A stretch of 64,000 nt of DNA from an uncultured Cellvibrionales bacterium (GCA_913019905.1 CAJVZD010000019.1:37485-101484); one strand, 5' to 3'. Shown: positions 47,898-57,608, counted from the first letter of the stretch. Numbers and translations: made by a program. The notes: generated from the letters alone by a model not told the origin.

Positions 47898-48731
47898 TCA
47901 GGAACAAGGCCTGTCTGCTCCGACAATACTTACTCGTTCACCGTAGCGACTGTGTGGGTGGTAATCCCAGACCGCGTGGTGCTGCGTGCAACGATTGTCC
48001 CAAAAGGTTAATGTTCCCGGCTGCCACTCAACACGACAAACCAAGCGCGGCGTTGAATCGATGTGGCGAAAAAGTGCGTCGAGAATCGCTCGGCTTTCCC
48101 ACTTTTTCAGACCTTTGATATGTGACGTAAAGCCGGAGTTGACATAGAGAATTTTCTTAGCCGTTTGCGGATGGGTAACGATCACCGGGTGTTCATTACG
48201 TGGATAATTAGATCCATCCGCCGGCGCTACGTTATAACTGCCGACATAGGGCAAAGCGCCATCGTGAACCGCAACTAACGATGCCAGCATGTTTTTCATG
48301 GTGTCCGACAATAGATCGTAGGCCAGGTACATATCGGCAAACAAGGTATCGCCGCCGCCACACTCGGGTGTCTCCGTAATATATAACATTGAGCCCAAGG
48401 GCGGTTTTTCATCACAAGTAACATCGGTATGCCAACCATCGCCAGCCGTGTACGCTGAATTTGCGGTTGTTTTCACCGTTAGTATCTCAGGATCGCCATC
48501 GCGATTATGCTGCAGTGGGTGAACATGTAAGTGGCCAAAGCGTTTTGCAAATGCTTTGTGAGCTTCACGACTGATGTCCTGATCTCTGAATACCAGTACT
48601 GACCACTCGAGCCATGCTTTATGAATTTCGGAAAATTGCTGGTCGCTGACTCCGGAGCCAAGATCAACACCTGTTATTTCAGCACCGAGATGTGGTGTCA
48701 ACGATTTTACGGCGATCGTCTCATAATTCAT
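47898..48731 (-). CDS. TauD/TfdA-family 2-oxoglutarate-dependent dioxygenase
   Basis: 277-residue Fe(II)/2-oxoglutarate oxygenase. The iron ligands are H101-x-D103 in GWHTDVT and a distal His in CTQHHAVWDY, followed by an Arg (SRYGERVSIVG) that binds 2-oxoglutarate. Length and order match taurine, alkylsulfonate or phenoxyacetate dioxygenases. It is the first gene of the three-gene reverse run with the RidA-like and deacylase genes. GAGGA/CAGG lies before ATG 48731. The sulfonate substrate is only one possibility. Confidence 0.92.
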   Translation of the reverse strand: MNYETIAVKSLTPHLGAEITGVDLGSGVSDQQFSEIHKAWLEWSVLVFRDQDISREAHKAFAKRFGHLHVHPLQHNRDGDPEILTVKTTANSAYTAGDGWHTDVTCDEKPPLGSMLYITETPECGGGDTLFADMYLAYDLLSDTMKNMLASLVAVHDGALPYVGSYNVAPADGSNYPRNEHPVIVTHPQTAKKILYVNSGFTSHIKGLKKWESRAILDALFRHIDSTPRLVCRVEWQPGTLTFWDNRCTQHHAVWDYHPHSRYGERVSIVGADRPCS

Positions 48732-49256
48732 CCTGTATTCCTCAATTCACAGCAAGCCCGTTACTGAAGTCTGTCTAGCTTCGTGCTACTAGGCCATCCT
48801 GTGTTAACGTCCACAACAATACATCGAATTGGTCCTGATCGAAAACGCTTCGCCCGGATAGACGCGGTGTCGCCAGATCAGACCAAAACACGTTGACAGA
48901 AAGTTGGTAGTCTTCTTGCAACTTAAGCTCTTTTTTTAATGATGAGAGCAATTAAATTTGTGCTTTTAGAAGAATAAAAGCCAGACCCGCTAAAGTCCAG
49001 TACCAAAAAACTTTACTCTCGACGTGAAAGCCGTTTCTTTCTAAAGTAAACATTCGCCAACGGATGGATCAGGCTCGATCCACCCCGGGTTAATTCGTTG
49101 AGGCAGTGAAAATCGATGGGTTTGCTGCTAGTATTTCCGAAGAGGTTGTATATGGTCAAAACACGACTTCGGAACCCGCTCGGTAAAAATCCATCTGACA
49201 TTCGTTTTAGCGATAGCGAGGCTTTGATCGCAGCCGCTATTTTTCAAGGACTAATA
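48732..49256. other. Divergent intergenic region, no gene seen
   Basis: 525 bp with no supported reading frame. It must hold promoters for the dioxygenase run and the exported hydrolase. Confidence 0.5.
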
Positions 49257-50189
49257 ATGAAAACTCTAACATCAATAAGAATAATATTTGCATCGGTATT
49301 ATTATCAATTTCTACCATCTCTAATGCCGAAATATGGGACGAAGTAGAACATGGGTATGCAGAAAACGACGGCGTCAAAATCCACTATGCGACCGCCGGA
49401 GAAGGCCCCTTAGTCGTGATGATTCACGGTTTTCCGGATTTCTGGTATAGCTGGCGCCATCAGATGAATGGGCTTAAAGATCACTACAAAGTCGTTGCTA
49501 TCGATCAGCGAGGTTATAACAAGAGCGATAAGCCGGAGGGCGAAGAAAACTACAATATGCGCTATTTAGTGAGTGATGTTGCGGCCGTTATTAAACATTT
49601 CGGCAAAAGTAGCGCAACGATTGTGGGCCACGATTGGGGTGGGATTGTCTCCTGGCAATTTGCTTTTGCAATGCCCCAGATGGTCGACAAGCTCGTTATT
49701 CTCAACCTGCCTCACCCCAATGGCATGGCAAGAGAAATGGCAAACAATAAAGAACAGCAAGCGAACAGCGGTTATGCTCGAAAGTTTATCGCCGGATCAG
49801 CAAGTGACCCGGATATTTTCTTTGGCATGCCAATGACACCACAAACGCTGGCGGGCTGGGTAAAAGATCCCGCAGCGCGCAAGCACTACGTAAACGCTTT
49901 TTCGCAATCCAGCTTCGATGGAATGCTCAGCTACTACAAACAAAATTATCCAGGCGCCGACGCCACTGCTGCAGCGCAACCACCGGTTCCCAGACTGTCA
50001 ATGCCCGTTCTGGTTTTCCATGGGCTGGCCGATACTGCGCTGCATTCTGACGGTCTGAACAATACCTGGGACTGGATAGACGCTGACACCACCATAGTGA
50101 CTGCGCCCGGAGCCAGCCACTTTGTACAGCAAGACGCAGCAGAGTTAGTGACCAGTACTTTGAAATGGTGGCTCATGGCGAGGCCTTAG
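49257..50189 (+). CDS. Exported alpha/beta hydrolase (epoxide-hydrolase/dehalogenase-like)
   Basis: 310-residue protein with a signal peptide (IRIIFASVLLSISTISNA). The oxyanion motif HGFPDFWYSW, the Asp nucleophile motif GHDWGG (Asp126) and His288 in GASHFVQQ match the Asp-nucleophile branch (epoxide hydrolases, haloalkane and fluoroacetate dehalogenases). I take ATG 49257, which has AAGGA upstream and puts the signal peptide first; a frame from 49116 adds 47 non-conserved residues. The export of this type of enzyme is less common. The substrate is unknown. Confidence 0.9.
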   Translation: MKTLTSIRIIFASVLLSISTISNAEIWDEVEHGYAENDGVKIHYATAGEGPLVVMIHGFPDFWYSWRHQMNGLKDHYKVVAIDQRGYNKSDKPEGEENYNMRYLVSDVAAVIKHFGKSSATIVGHDWGGIVSWQFAFAMPQMVDKLVILNLPHPNGMAREMANNKEQQANSGYARKFIAGSASDPDIFFGMPMTPQTLAGWVKDPAARKHYVNAFSQSSFDGMLSYYKQNYPGADATAAAQPPVPRLSMPVLVFHGLADTALHSDGLNNTWDWIDADTTIVTAPGASHFVQQDAAELVTSTLKWWLMARP

Positions 50190-50387
50190 TATCTGGTGCG
50201 ATAAAGAACTAGGTCTCGCAACACCAAACATTTACGAGAGGGCGGTCGAACATCAATGGATCGCACTTAACCACCCGCCTATTTCACTGCTTAAAGAAGA
50301 AAATGCGGAGTCAATTCGCTCAAGATGACTCTTGCACCTCAACGCCAAGAGCGCCTGCTTCGGGCCCACGTACTGTTTTATCCTTTC

Positions 50388-51110
50388 TTAAAAGTTCTCT
50401 TTGAATGTACGCAAGTCCAATTCGTGAGTCCATGCGGTTTTCGGCTGCTTATACAAATACATATAAGCCGAGGCAATACCTTCGAGTCCGACCAGGCCAT
50501 CTTCACCGGCCCTTTCCGCGAATTGAGGAATGCCCTTAATAATTTTGTCACCGGCAATTCCGCCGTCGATAACGACATGACCCACATGAATACCCTGCGG
50601 CTGAAATTCTCTAGCGAGACTTTGTGCCATCGCTCGGAGCCCCGCTTTCGCCGCGGTAAACGGGGCAAAACGAGGTTTTCCACGCATCGAAGCACTCGCT
50701 CCGGTAAACAATAAACAGCCCGTTTTTCTCTGCTGCATAACTTTAAGCACTTCTCGCGAGAACAAAAACCCACCAAATGTACATACCCTCCAGCACTTTT
50801 CGAAAAAATCCGCTTCCATCGAAAGAAAGTCACCGTTAAAGTTATTACCCGCGTTGTAAATAGCTAGGTCGACGGGACCTAGCTGCTCGCTATTAGCAAT
50901 CAACTTACAAATGTCTTCTTCACTGGTTGCGTCGCAAACCATTGGAGTAGCTTGTCCGCCGCTTGCCTTAATGGTTTCGGCGATCAGCGATAATTTGTCA
51001 AAACTTCGCCCGGCGACAACGACATGTAGACCTTCCTTTGCGGCAAAGTCACACAAATACCCTCCCACACCGTTCTGCGGGCCAACGCCCAAAATAATTG
51101 CAGTTTTCAT
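50388..51110 (-). CDS. Atypical SDR-family protein (Tyr to Phe), second of a pair
   Basis: 240-residue SDR. The cofactor loop reads GVGPQNGVGG, and NNFN/ASASMRG segments follow. The catalytic Tyr is replaced by Phe151 in FTAAK (Lys155 retained). The start ATG 51110 has an AGGAG ribosome-binding site and lies eight bases after the stop of the upstream SDR, so the two are coupled. Loss of the Tyr suggests altered chemistry or a structural role in a heteromer. It converges with the hydrolase gene. Confidence 0.87.
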   Translation of the reverse strand: MKTAIILGVGPQNGVGGYLCDFAAKEGLHVVVAGRSFDKLSLIAETIKASGGQATPMVCDATSEEDICKLIANSEQLGPVDLAIYNAGNNFNGDFLSMEADFFEKCWRVCTFGGFLFSREVLKVMQQRKTGCLLFTGASASMRGKPRFAPFTAAKAGLRAMAQSLAREFQPQGIHVGHVVIDGGIAGDKIIKGIPQFAERAGEDGLVGLEGIASAYMYLYKQPKTAWTHELDLRTFKENF

Positions 51111-51118
51111 TGTTTCTC

Positions 51119-51814
51119 CTACCACTGTTCCCCGAAGGGCCTGATCACGGATTCGAAGGTCCAGACAGATTTCGCCTGGTGCGCCACTTGCCAAACGTGT
51201 TGTGCAATATCGTCGGGATGACAGAAAAAATCATCGGCTTTATCACTGAAGTGTTCGCGCGTCCAAGCCAAATCTATCACAGCGTCGATTGCGACGTAAG
51301 CAACGTGCACACCGTTAGGCCCAGCGGCGCGGGCAATCGATTCCGCCAAAATTCTCTGGGCTGCCTTGGTAGGGGCAAAACCGGCAAAACTGGCTTTGCC
51401 CCGAAAGGCCGACGTATTGCCGGTACAAATTACCGCGCCCCGGCCTTTTTCTGTCATGTCAGGTATGAGCTCTTGCGCCAACTGCAACAAAGCAAGCGTA
51501 TTCACTTCAAAATTCTTTTGTAATGTTTCCCGTGTTGTCTGGGTGTAGTCGCCAAATGCGCCGCCGACTGCGTTGTGGATGACAATCTCAGGGTGACCCA
51601 ATTCTACTTTTATTTTATCCAAAGTGTGAGTTAATGATGCTGCATCTGCAACGTCACAGGGATAAGCGTGACAGTTTTCAAAGTCTCTCTCGAGCGACAA
51701 TAGCCGCTCCTCAGTTCGAGCCAACATGACCACGCGATAATCTGAACTAAATCGTCGAACGAGCGCTGTGCCAGTGCCGGGACCAACACCGGCAATAAGA
51801 CAGATGGGATTCAT
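51119..51814 (-). CDS. Atypical SDR-family protein (Tyr to Phe), first of a pair
   Basis: 231-residue SDR with the cofactor motif AGVGPGTGT near the N-terminus, NAVGGAFG, and a serine in TGNTSAFRG. The catalytic Tyr is replaced by Phe146 in FAPTK (Lys150). The same substitution in the adjacent gene makes accident unlikely. AGGAAG precedes ATG 51814. Both genes form one transcription unit. They could form a heterodimer or catalyse a reaction that does not need the Tyr hydroxyl. Confidence 0.88.
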   Translation of the reverse strand: MNPICLIAGVGPGTGTALVRRFSSDYRVVMLARTEERLLSLERDFENCHAYPCDVADAASLTHTLDKIKVELGHPEIVIHNAVGGAFGDYTQTTRETLQKNFEVNTLALLQLAQELIPDMTEKGRGAVICTGNTSAFRGKASFAGFAPTKAAQRILAESIARAAGPNGVHVAYVAIDAVIDLAWTREHFSDKADDFFCHPDDIAQHVWQVAHQAKSVWTFESVIRPFGEQW

Positions 51815-52191
51815 TGCCTAGCTTCCTATTGATACGCTGCGAAATATAAAAAAACAAACTGATTCAAAAGAATAAGAGTCTCTTACCCCAATGTCCAGTA
51901 CCTGACTCTCTATCACGCCGCATCCCGCGTGCGCCATATCTCTTTTGTAAATGCCCTCTTGGCGCTCTCGATGATTCCCGGGTAAAACTGATACGCCCCC
52001 CGACGGTCAAACACGACCCACATCATCGCAATCAGAGCATTAATAGATACACTGTAATTAGTTGCGATGTAATTGGATGTCCTGTAGATTTCAGAAAACC
52101 TCTTGAATTACTTACACTGGATTAGCCATATCTTTGCGCAATACCTTCCAAACAACGATCGGTAATATTATCGATACGGGCCAGAGAGTTT
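51815..52191. other. Divergent intergenic region, no gene seen
   Basis: 377 bp between the SDR pair and the third binding-protein gene. No repeat, promoter or reading frame is strong enough to call. Confidence 0.45.
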
Positions 52192-52938
52192 ATGTTGGGT
52201 AAAATATTTTTTCCTCTCCTTTTCCTGATGTCCCTAGTGACGGTTGCCGAACCCATACGTGTTGTAACAGAGGAATTGCCGCCGTTTAACTATTTGGAAA
52301 ATGGAAGAGTGGAGGGTTTAAGTTCGGACGTCGTCAGAGCAACATTGGATCAGGCCGGACTCGAATACCACATCGATGTAATGAGCTGGGTAAAAGCCTA
52401 TTTTATAGCTCGATTTAAACCTAACATCCTCATTTATTCGATTGCAAAAACCCCCCAACGGACAGAGTTATTTCGCTGGATCGGTCGAATTGTGCCTTTC
52501 GAAAACTGCCTATTTCGGCTCGAGCGCAACAAACATTTGCAGATACATACTCTCGAAGACGCTAAAAAATTCAAAGTGGGGGTCGCATTTGGTACCGCAG
52601 GCGAGCAACTACTGATTAGTAAAGGTTTCAAGCTGGATAAAAATCTAATTCGCTCACCGACTGAAAGTACCCTGATAGCGGCATTGGATAATGGCAGTAT
52701 TGATCTATGGCTAGCGGTGAAGGAATGGGAGTTAGAGCAAGGAAAAAGTCGTTCAAAGGAAGCAAAGAACTCCGTAGTCGCCGATCTGTGCATCCCTGGC
52801 GAAGGCGGCTTGTATATGGCAATCAGTAAGGCCACAGCTACGGATATTGGTGATAAGCTGAGGGCGGCCTATAGCACTATCAAAGCAAATGGGGTATATC
52901 AAAAGATTTTATCTAAACACAATCGCAGAGAAAAGTAA
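52192..52938 (+). CDS. Orphan periplasmic solute-binding protein (SBP_bac_3), paralogue B
   Basis: 248-residue exported protein with a signal peptide (FFPLLFLMSLVTVAEP). The mature part is a close paralogue of the protein at 28.7 kb: the blocks VVTEELPP, EGLSSDVVRATLDQAGL, ARFKPN, AKTPQR and KNLIRSP are shared at the same positions. No permease or ATPase gene is adjacent. It converges with the TetR gene. Its ligand and partner are unknown. Confidence 0.86.
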   Translation: MLGKIFFPLLFLMSLVTVAEPIRVVTEELPPFNYLENGRVEGLSSDVVRATLDQAGLEYHIDVMSWVKAYFIARFKPNILIYSIAKTPQRTELFRWIGRIVPFENCLFRLERNKHLQIHTLEDAKKFKVGVAFGTAGEQLLISKGFKLDKNLIRSPTESTLIAALDNGSIDLWLAVKEWELEQGKSRSKEAKNSVVADLCIPGEGGLYMAISKATATDIGDKLRAAYSTIKANGVYQKILSKHNRREK

Positions 52939-53012
52939 TCGGGCTCTAGATCTGAGCTATTTTTGCTTACGACATGCGGATTCTCGATATGTTTGCATAC
53001 TAATATGTTGAC

Positions 53013-53618
53013 TCAGGCGGTATTCCCCAAATATCGCCGCAGAAGATCATCCACAAAGGGCTCAACATCCTGATAGCCGTATGTTTCCGTCGTGAACCTC
53101 TCTGCCTGAAGCAAGTTGGCAATACCATGCACCAAACTCCAGGCAAAGGCGACGTCCAGCGGCTTATTTTCACTGTCGGAAAATCTTTTTAAAGGGGTTT
53201 TATCAATAGCATCAACCAATAGCTGATAGCTCGAACCGTATTCTTCGTGAATCGCATTAACATCAATCAGCTTTGACAGCTCACCCCCGAACATTAAATG
53301 GAAAAGACCTGGGTTTTCAAGGGCAAAGAAAACGTAACCGCGGCCGAGGCCTACCAAGTAATCCTGCTCCTTACCACTCTCAGCTTCATGCTGCATTCGC
53401 TGTCCAAATCGAGCATAGCCTTCATTGGCAACGGCTGTCAGCAGCGCCTGCTTATCCTTAAAGTGGCTATAAGGCGCGGCCTGAGACACGCCAGTTTCTT
53501 TTGCGACACGGCGCAAACTCAGGGCCGAAATTCCCTCCTGTTCCAATAGCTCAATGGCTTTCGTAACAAGCGCGCGGCTAAGATTTCCATGATGGTACTG
53601 CTTCTTTTTGGTAACCAT
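53013..53618 (-). CDS. TetR/AcrR-family transcriptional regulator
   Basis: 201-residue regulator. The N-terminal helix-turn-helix is at about residues 20-60 (SLRRVAKETGVSQAAPYSHF). The C-terminal ligand-binding part has the pattern of the TetR_C_33/WHG sub-family (FALENPGLFHLMFGGEL). It is divergently transcribed from the DUF4188 gene, with a palindrome between them, so it probably represses that gene and itself. Confidence 0.93.
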   Translation of the reverse strand: MVTKKKQYHHGNLSRALVTKAIELLEQEGISALSLRRVAKETGVSQAAPYSHFKDKQALLTAVANEGYARFGQRMQHEAESGKEQDYLVGLGRGYVFFALENPGLFHLMFGGELSKLIDVNAIHEEYGSSYQLLVDAIDKTPLKRFSDSENKPLDVAFAWSLVHGIANLLQAERFTTETYGYQDVEPFVDDLLRRYLGNTA

Positions 53619-53655
53619 TAATTTGTCTCAAAGAATCCCTGGGAATAATTGTAAC

Positions 53656-53700
53656 TTGACAGCGTAAAGATTGCGCGCTAATTTATCTTAACGGCGTTAA
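53656..53700. promoter_or_regulatory. Promoter-like element and palindrome between TetR and DUF4188 genes
   Basis: A TTGACA -35-like element at 53656-53661 faces the DUF4188 gene but has a weak -10. A perfect 6-1-6 palindrome TTAACG-G-CGTTAA lies at 53688-53700. It is a good candidate for the TetR operator. Confidence 0.55.
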
Positions 53701-53780
53701 CTTTAGATTAAAATTCAAATCTGAGCTTAAATTAAAGCCCAGAGCTAACTTCAGAGCAGAACTTCAGAGGACAGCCATCA

Positions 53781-54269
53781 ATGACAGCGATTATTCAAGA
53801 GCGCATGACCGCCCAAACAGACGAGGAATTTGTAGTTTTCCTAATCGGGATGCGAGTCAATAAACCATGGAAGATACATCGATGGCTTCCCGTCGCAAAG
53901 GCCATGGGCCGCATGGTGAACGAGTTGATGCGTGAAGATGATTCAGACCTCTTACATATAGAATCCTGGGGGGGACGCACGTCGATCATGATCCAGTACT
54001 GGCGGTCATTTGAAGCATTGGAAAATTATGCGAAAAATCCCAATCAAGCTCACCTACCGGCTTGGTCACAATTTAATAAACTGGTAAACAGTAACGGCGA
54101 CGTGGGTATATGGCACGAGACCTATACCATCAAACCCGGCAATTTTGAGGTCGTTTACAACAATATGCCGGAATTTGGCTTAGCTAAAGCAACCACCATG
54201 GTCGCTGCAAAAGGACGCCGGAAAAATGCCCGAGGCAGACTCTCGGCGGCCAGCGAGCTCGCCATCTAA
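53781..54269 (+). CDS. DUF4188 domain protein
   Basis: 162-residue protein of the DUF4188 family, with the motifs FLIGMRVNKPWKIHRWLPV, ESWGGRTSIMIQYWRSFEAL and VGIWHETY. The fold is a ferredoxin-like alpha/beta barrel related to small monooxygenases; its reaction is unknown. No signal peptide. An AGAGGA ribosome-binding site sits before ATG 53781, next to a small duplication of CTTCAGAG. The TetR gene is divergent, so expression is probably ligand-induced. Confidence 0.88.
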   Translation: MTAIIQERMTAQTDEEFVVFLIGMRVNKPWKIHRWLPVAKAMGRMVNELMREDDSDLLHIESWGGRTSIMIQYWRSFEALENYAKNPNQAHLPAWSQFNKLVNSNGDVGIWHETYTIKPGNFEVVYNNMPEFGLAKATTMVAAKGRRKNARGRLSAASELAI

Positions 54270-54568
54270 CAAACTACCCCTGATGGAAGGTCAGCCGGAC
54301 GCCTAATACGAATAATATAAGAGGCATCTACGCTTCAGTTCTCCCCTTTCAACAGCTGTTTTTCACCCGGTTTTCCGATCAACACAATGTAAAGATCAAT
54401 GACTTAATTGCGACGAATGGTTTCGTCGCAGATTTCATACAAAAATCGTATTTTGAACTACACTTTCCTCAGCACCAAAATAGGGCGCTTTCTATAAAAA
54501 TAAAGCCGGCCTAATGCTAATTGGTTAAAGTTACAAAAATAATGAAATTTATCCCGGAGATATGATTT

Positions 54569-57454
54569 ATGAAAATCGCAAAAACACTCATAGGTGGAAT
54601 AATGGTGGCTACTACACCCTTCATACCCATCTATCAAGCTTACGGACAGGAAGAACAAGCGCTCGAAGAGGTCGTCATTACGGGCTCGCGGATACGAAGA
54701 GATCCTCTTAAAGATTCTGCCGCCATGATGGATATCTCTAATGATGCCCTTGCAAAAACCGGCGTCACTAACCTCGGCGATATCTTACAAGATTTACCCA
54801 TCACTGGCTCTGCGCCAAATTCACAATTCAATGTTCCCGGCAATTCGGGCTTCCCTCAGGATGGCGCCGGTATCGGTGCCGGTAGTGTTCAGCTTTCACT
54901 TCGGAATATCGGCGCAAAGCGGACGCTTATTCTGGTTGATGGCAAACGATGGGTAGGGGGGGCATCAGCCTCCGGTGTTCCCAGTACCGTCGATCTCAAT
55001 ACGGTACCGGGCAATGTTATTAAACGTATTGAAATACTACAGGATGGTGCATCGGCGGTTTATGGCTCCGATGCTATCGGTGGAGTCGTCAACATTATTA
55101 CCGATTCCATGTACGACGGTTTCAAACTCGATATGCAAGGCGGAGAGTATATGTCTGACGGTGACGGCGCCTCGTCGTCAATATCTGCCCTATGGGGCGG
55201 CGGCGACGACTCGACTCACCTGGTTTTTAGTTTGGGTTATCAAGAAGAAAAAGGTATTCAAACATCGGACCGATCCAGGTCGGCCTTTCCGAACCCCGAT
55301 GCTAAGAGTTGTAATATTCCGGGCACCAACTGCTCGTCCTTTACACCACAAGCCCGTTTAGTACTCGGTCCGAATTTTGGCTATACGGATATCGCACTTA
55401 ATGACGGTGTTTTAAATGATGGCAACGCCAATATACCGAGCTTCGATCCGGACAACCCATTTGCCGGTGATTTCCACGCGTTTAGCGGCGCCGATCGATT
55501 CAACTACAATGGTCCAGGTTTCAACTATTTGAGAACACCCAATGAGCGAACCAATGTCTACGCGGCTGTCACTCACGACTTGAGCGAATCGCTCAGTTTT
55601 ATTGCAAGAGCTTCTTACACCAAACGTAAATCCCAGACTCAAGGTGCTCCGGAACCGCTTTGTTTGGGTAACGATTGCGGCAATCGCATCAGTGACAACT
55701 TTTCGATTTCAGCGCTAAACCCCTACAATCCATTTGGCGTAGATTTATCCGTTGCCAACGGTAATTTGGAGTTTTTCGGTCGCAGACCTCTTGAATCAGG
55801 GCCTCGCCTCTTCTTTCAAGACGTCGACAGTCTATTTATCAGTGTCGGCTTCGAAGGAAACTTCAAGATGGGCGATAACGCAATGTTTTGGGACTTGACC
55901 GGTAGTTACGGCGATAACAGTGGTTTCCAAGAAAAGGAAAATTCTCACAACCTGGCTAAACTGCAGCTCGCCATGGGCGATCCCGAAATTTGTGCCATGG
56001 TACCCAACTGCGTACCGTTTAATTTCTTTGGTGGTCAAGGTCCCGACGGTAATGGATCGATAACCGAAGAAATGTTGGATTATGTGGGTTATACCCAACG
56101 AGACTACAGCGAGCAAACGCTAAAAAACATCACTTTCAATATCACGGGTGACATTATGCCTCTACCCGCCGGCGATCTTGCCTTCGCAGCGGGATTTGAA
56201 TACCGTGATCACGACGGCTCGTTTCGTCCTGATCCGATTGCAGCCAGTGGCGAAACTGCCGGTATTCCCGCCGGTGCAACGGCAGGTCAATTTGATGTAA
56301 CAGAATTCTATGCGGAATTAAGCATACCCGTCTTAGATTCCCTCGAGGCTAATGTTGCGGTACGTACGTCGGACTATAGTACATCCGGTTCGGAATCTAC
56401 CTACAAAGCCGGTTTTTTGTGGCGCCCAATGGATAGCCTATCATTCCGAGGTTCTGCATCAACAGGATTCAGGGCTCCGGGTATTGGCGAACTGTTTGGA
56501 GGAGCCGCTCGCGAAGACTTTACCTATACCGATCCCTGTTCCGACTATACCGGCATTCTCGGTGCAAGTAACGGCGGCCGCGATGCTGCGCAATCAGCAC
56601 AGATTCAATCAAATTGTGCCGCTTTAGGTGTTCCTGCTGGTCTCGCACAATTGAATCCTCAATTGAACGCTACATCGGCAGGTAATGCCGATCTGGAAGC
56701 GGAAACCTCAGATGCATGGACCTTTGGTATCGTCTATAGCGCTGACTGGGTCGACGACGTTAACTGGATCGATGGTCTTACCGCATCCATTGACTTCTAC
56801 GATCTGGAAATTGATGACGCGGTTCAAGGACGTAGTCCCGGTGATGTTATCGATGCTTGTGTTAACACCTTATCCGCTGAGTTCTGTGATTCGGTGCCTC
56901 GCACCAGCTCGAGCAGAATAGGTCTTGTTAACAACCAACTACAGAATATCGGTTCTATCGAAACGTCTGGCTATGATGTTGCTATCAATTATGTCAGCCC
57001 CGCTACCGATTTGGGACTGTTTCAGGTATCCGTGAATGCAACAAAACTCGATGATTACACGGAAGTCACCAACAATGCCGATGGATCGACTATTTCAAAT
57101 GACCTTACGGGTATCCATACCGATGAAACCTTTGCCCGTGCGTTCCCAGATTGGCGTGTCGTGACGTCTGTTGACTGGGCGAAAGAACGCTGGAGTGCGA
57201 CGATGTCGTTCCGCTGGACTGATGAAATGACGAGTTCAGGAGGCTCGGATGTAGATTCGGTGATGTTTTCTGACCTGCAACTAAGATACAACCCTAACGT
57301 TATGGAAGAAGCGTTGACCGTAACGCTGGGATTTAATAACGTGTTTGATGAAGATCCACCAGTGTTCGATGGTAACATTATCGGTCTTAGCACCGTCTCC
57401 CATGATTTACCGGGACGCGTCGGCTACGTTAGACTTTCCTACGAATTCAACTAG
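54569..57454 (+). CDS. TonB-dependent outer-membrane receptor
   Basis: 961-residue receptor with a signal peptide, a TonB-box-like LEEVVITGSRI, a plug with LRNIGAKRTLILVDGKRW and GSDAIGGVVNIIT, and a large barrel rich in loops. The C-terminal part reads YVRLSYEFN. The size and plug sequence resemble receptors for complex organic substrates (polysaccharides or hydrophobic compounds) in marine Gammaproteobacteria. GGAG precedes ATG 54569. A perfect terminator follows. The MFS transporter gene after it is on the other strand, so they are not one operon but may share a pathway. Confidence 0.95.
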   Translation: MKIAKTLIGGIMVATTPFIPIYQAYGQEEQALEEVVITGSRIRRDPLKDSAAMMDISNDALAKTGVTNLGDILQDLPITGSAPNSQFNVPGNSGFPQDGAGIGAGSVQLSLRNIGAKRTLILVDGKRWVGGASASGVPSTVDLNTVPGNVIKRIEILQDGASAVYGSDAIGGVVNIITDSMYDGFKLDMQGGEYMSDGDGASSSISALWGGGDDSTHLVFSLGYQEEKGIQTSDRSRSAFPNPDAKSCNIPGTNCSSFTPQARLVLGPNFGYTDIALNDGVLNDGNANIPSFDPDNPFAGDFHAFSGADRFNYNGPGFNYLRTPNERTNVYAAVTHDLSESLSFIARASYTKRKSQTQGAPEPLCLGNDCGNRISDNFSISALNPYNPFGVDLSVANGNLEFFGRRPLESGPRLFFQDVDSLFISVGFEGNFKMGDNAMFWDLTGSYGDNSGFQEKENSHNLAKLQLAMGDPEICAMVPNCVPFNFFGGQGPDGNGSITEEMLDYVGYTQRDYSEQTLKNITFNITGDIMPLPAGDLAFAAGFEYRDHDGSFRPDPIAASGETAGIPAGATAGQFDVTEFYAELSIPVLDSLEANVAVRTSDYSTSGSESTYKAGFLWRPMDSLSFRGSASTGFRAPGIGELFGGAAREDFTYTDPCSDYTGILGASNGGRDAAQSAQIQSNCAALGVPAGLAQLNPQLNATSAGNADLEAETSDAWTFGIVYSADWVDDVNWIDGLTASIDFYDLEIDDAVQGRSPGDVIDACVNTLSAEFCDSVPRTSSSRIGLVNNQLQNIGSIETSGYDVAINYVSPATDLGLFQVSVNATKLDDYTEVTNNADGSTISNDLTGIHTDETFARAFPDWRVVTSVDWAKERWSATMSFRWTDEMTSSGGSDVDSVMFSDLQLRYNPNVMEEALTVTLGFNNVFDEDPPVFDGNIIGLSTVSHDLPGRVGYVRLSYEFN

Positions 57455-57480
57455 CTAGAAAAGTAAGTACCGCAAACGAC

Positions 57481-57508
57481 AAATGGCCCTATTTATAGGG
57501 CCATTTTT
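57481..57508 (+). terminator. Rho-independent terminator of the TonB receptor gene
   Basis: AAATGGCCCTA at 57481-57491 pairs with TAGGGCCATTT at 57496-57506 over a 4-base loop, followed by a short T-run. It lies 27 bp after the receptor stop codon. It could also serve the converging MFS gene. Confidence 0.88.
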
Positions 57509-57608
57509 CTTTGAGGTACTTACTAGCTGTTCTTTAAGGTATTAGTTAATGGTAAGTAGTCAATTTTTGGCGGTAACCTTTCTCAAACCATCCTCTTAAT
57601 AACAGACA

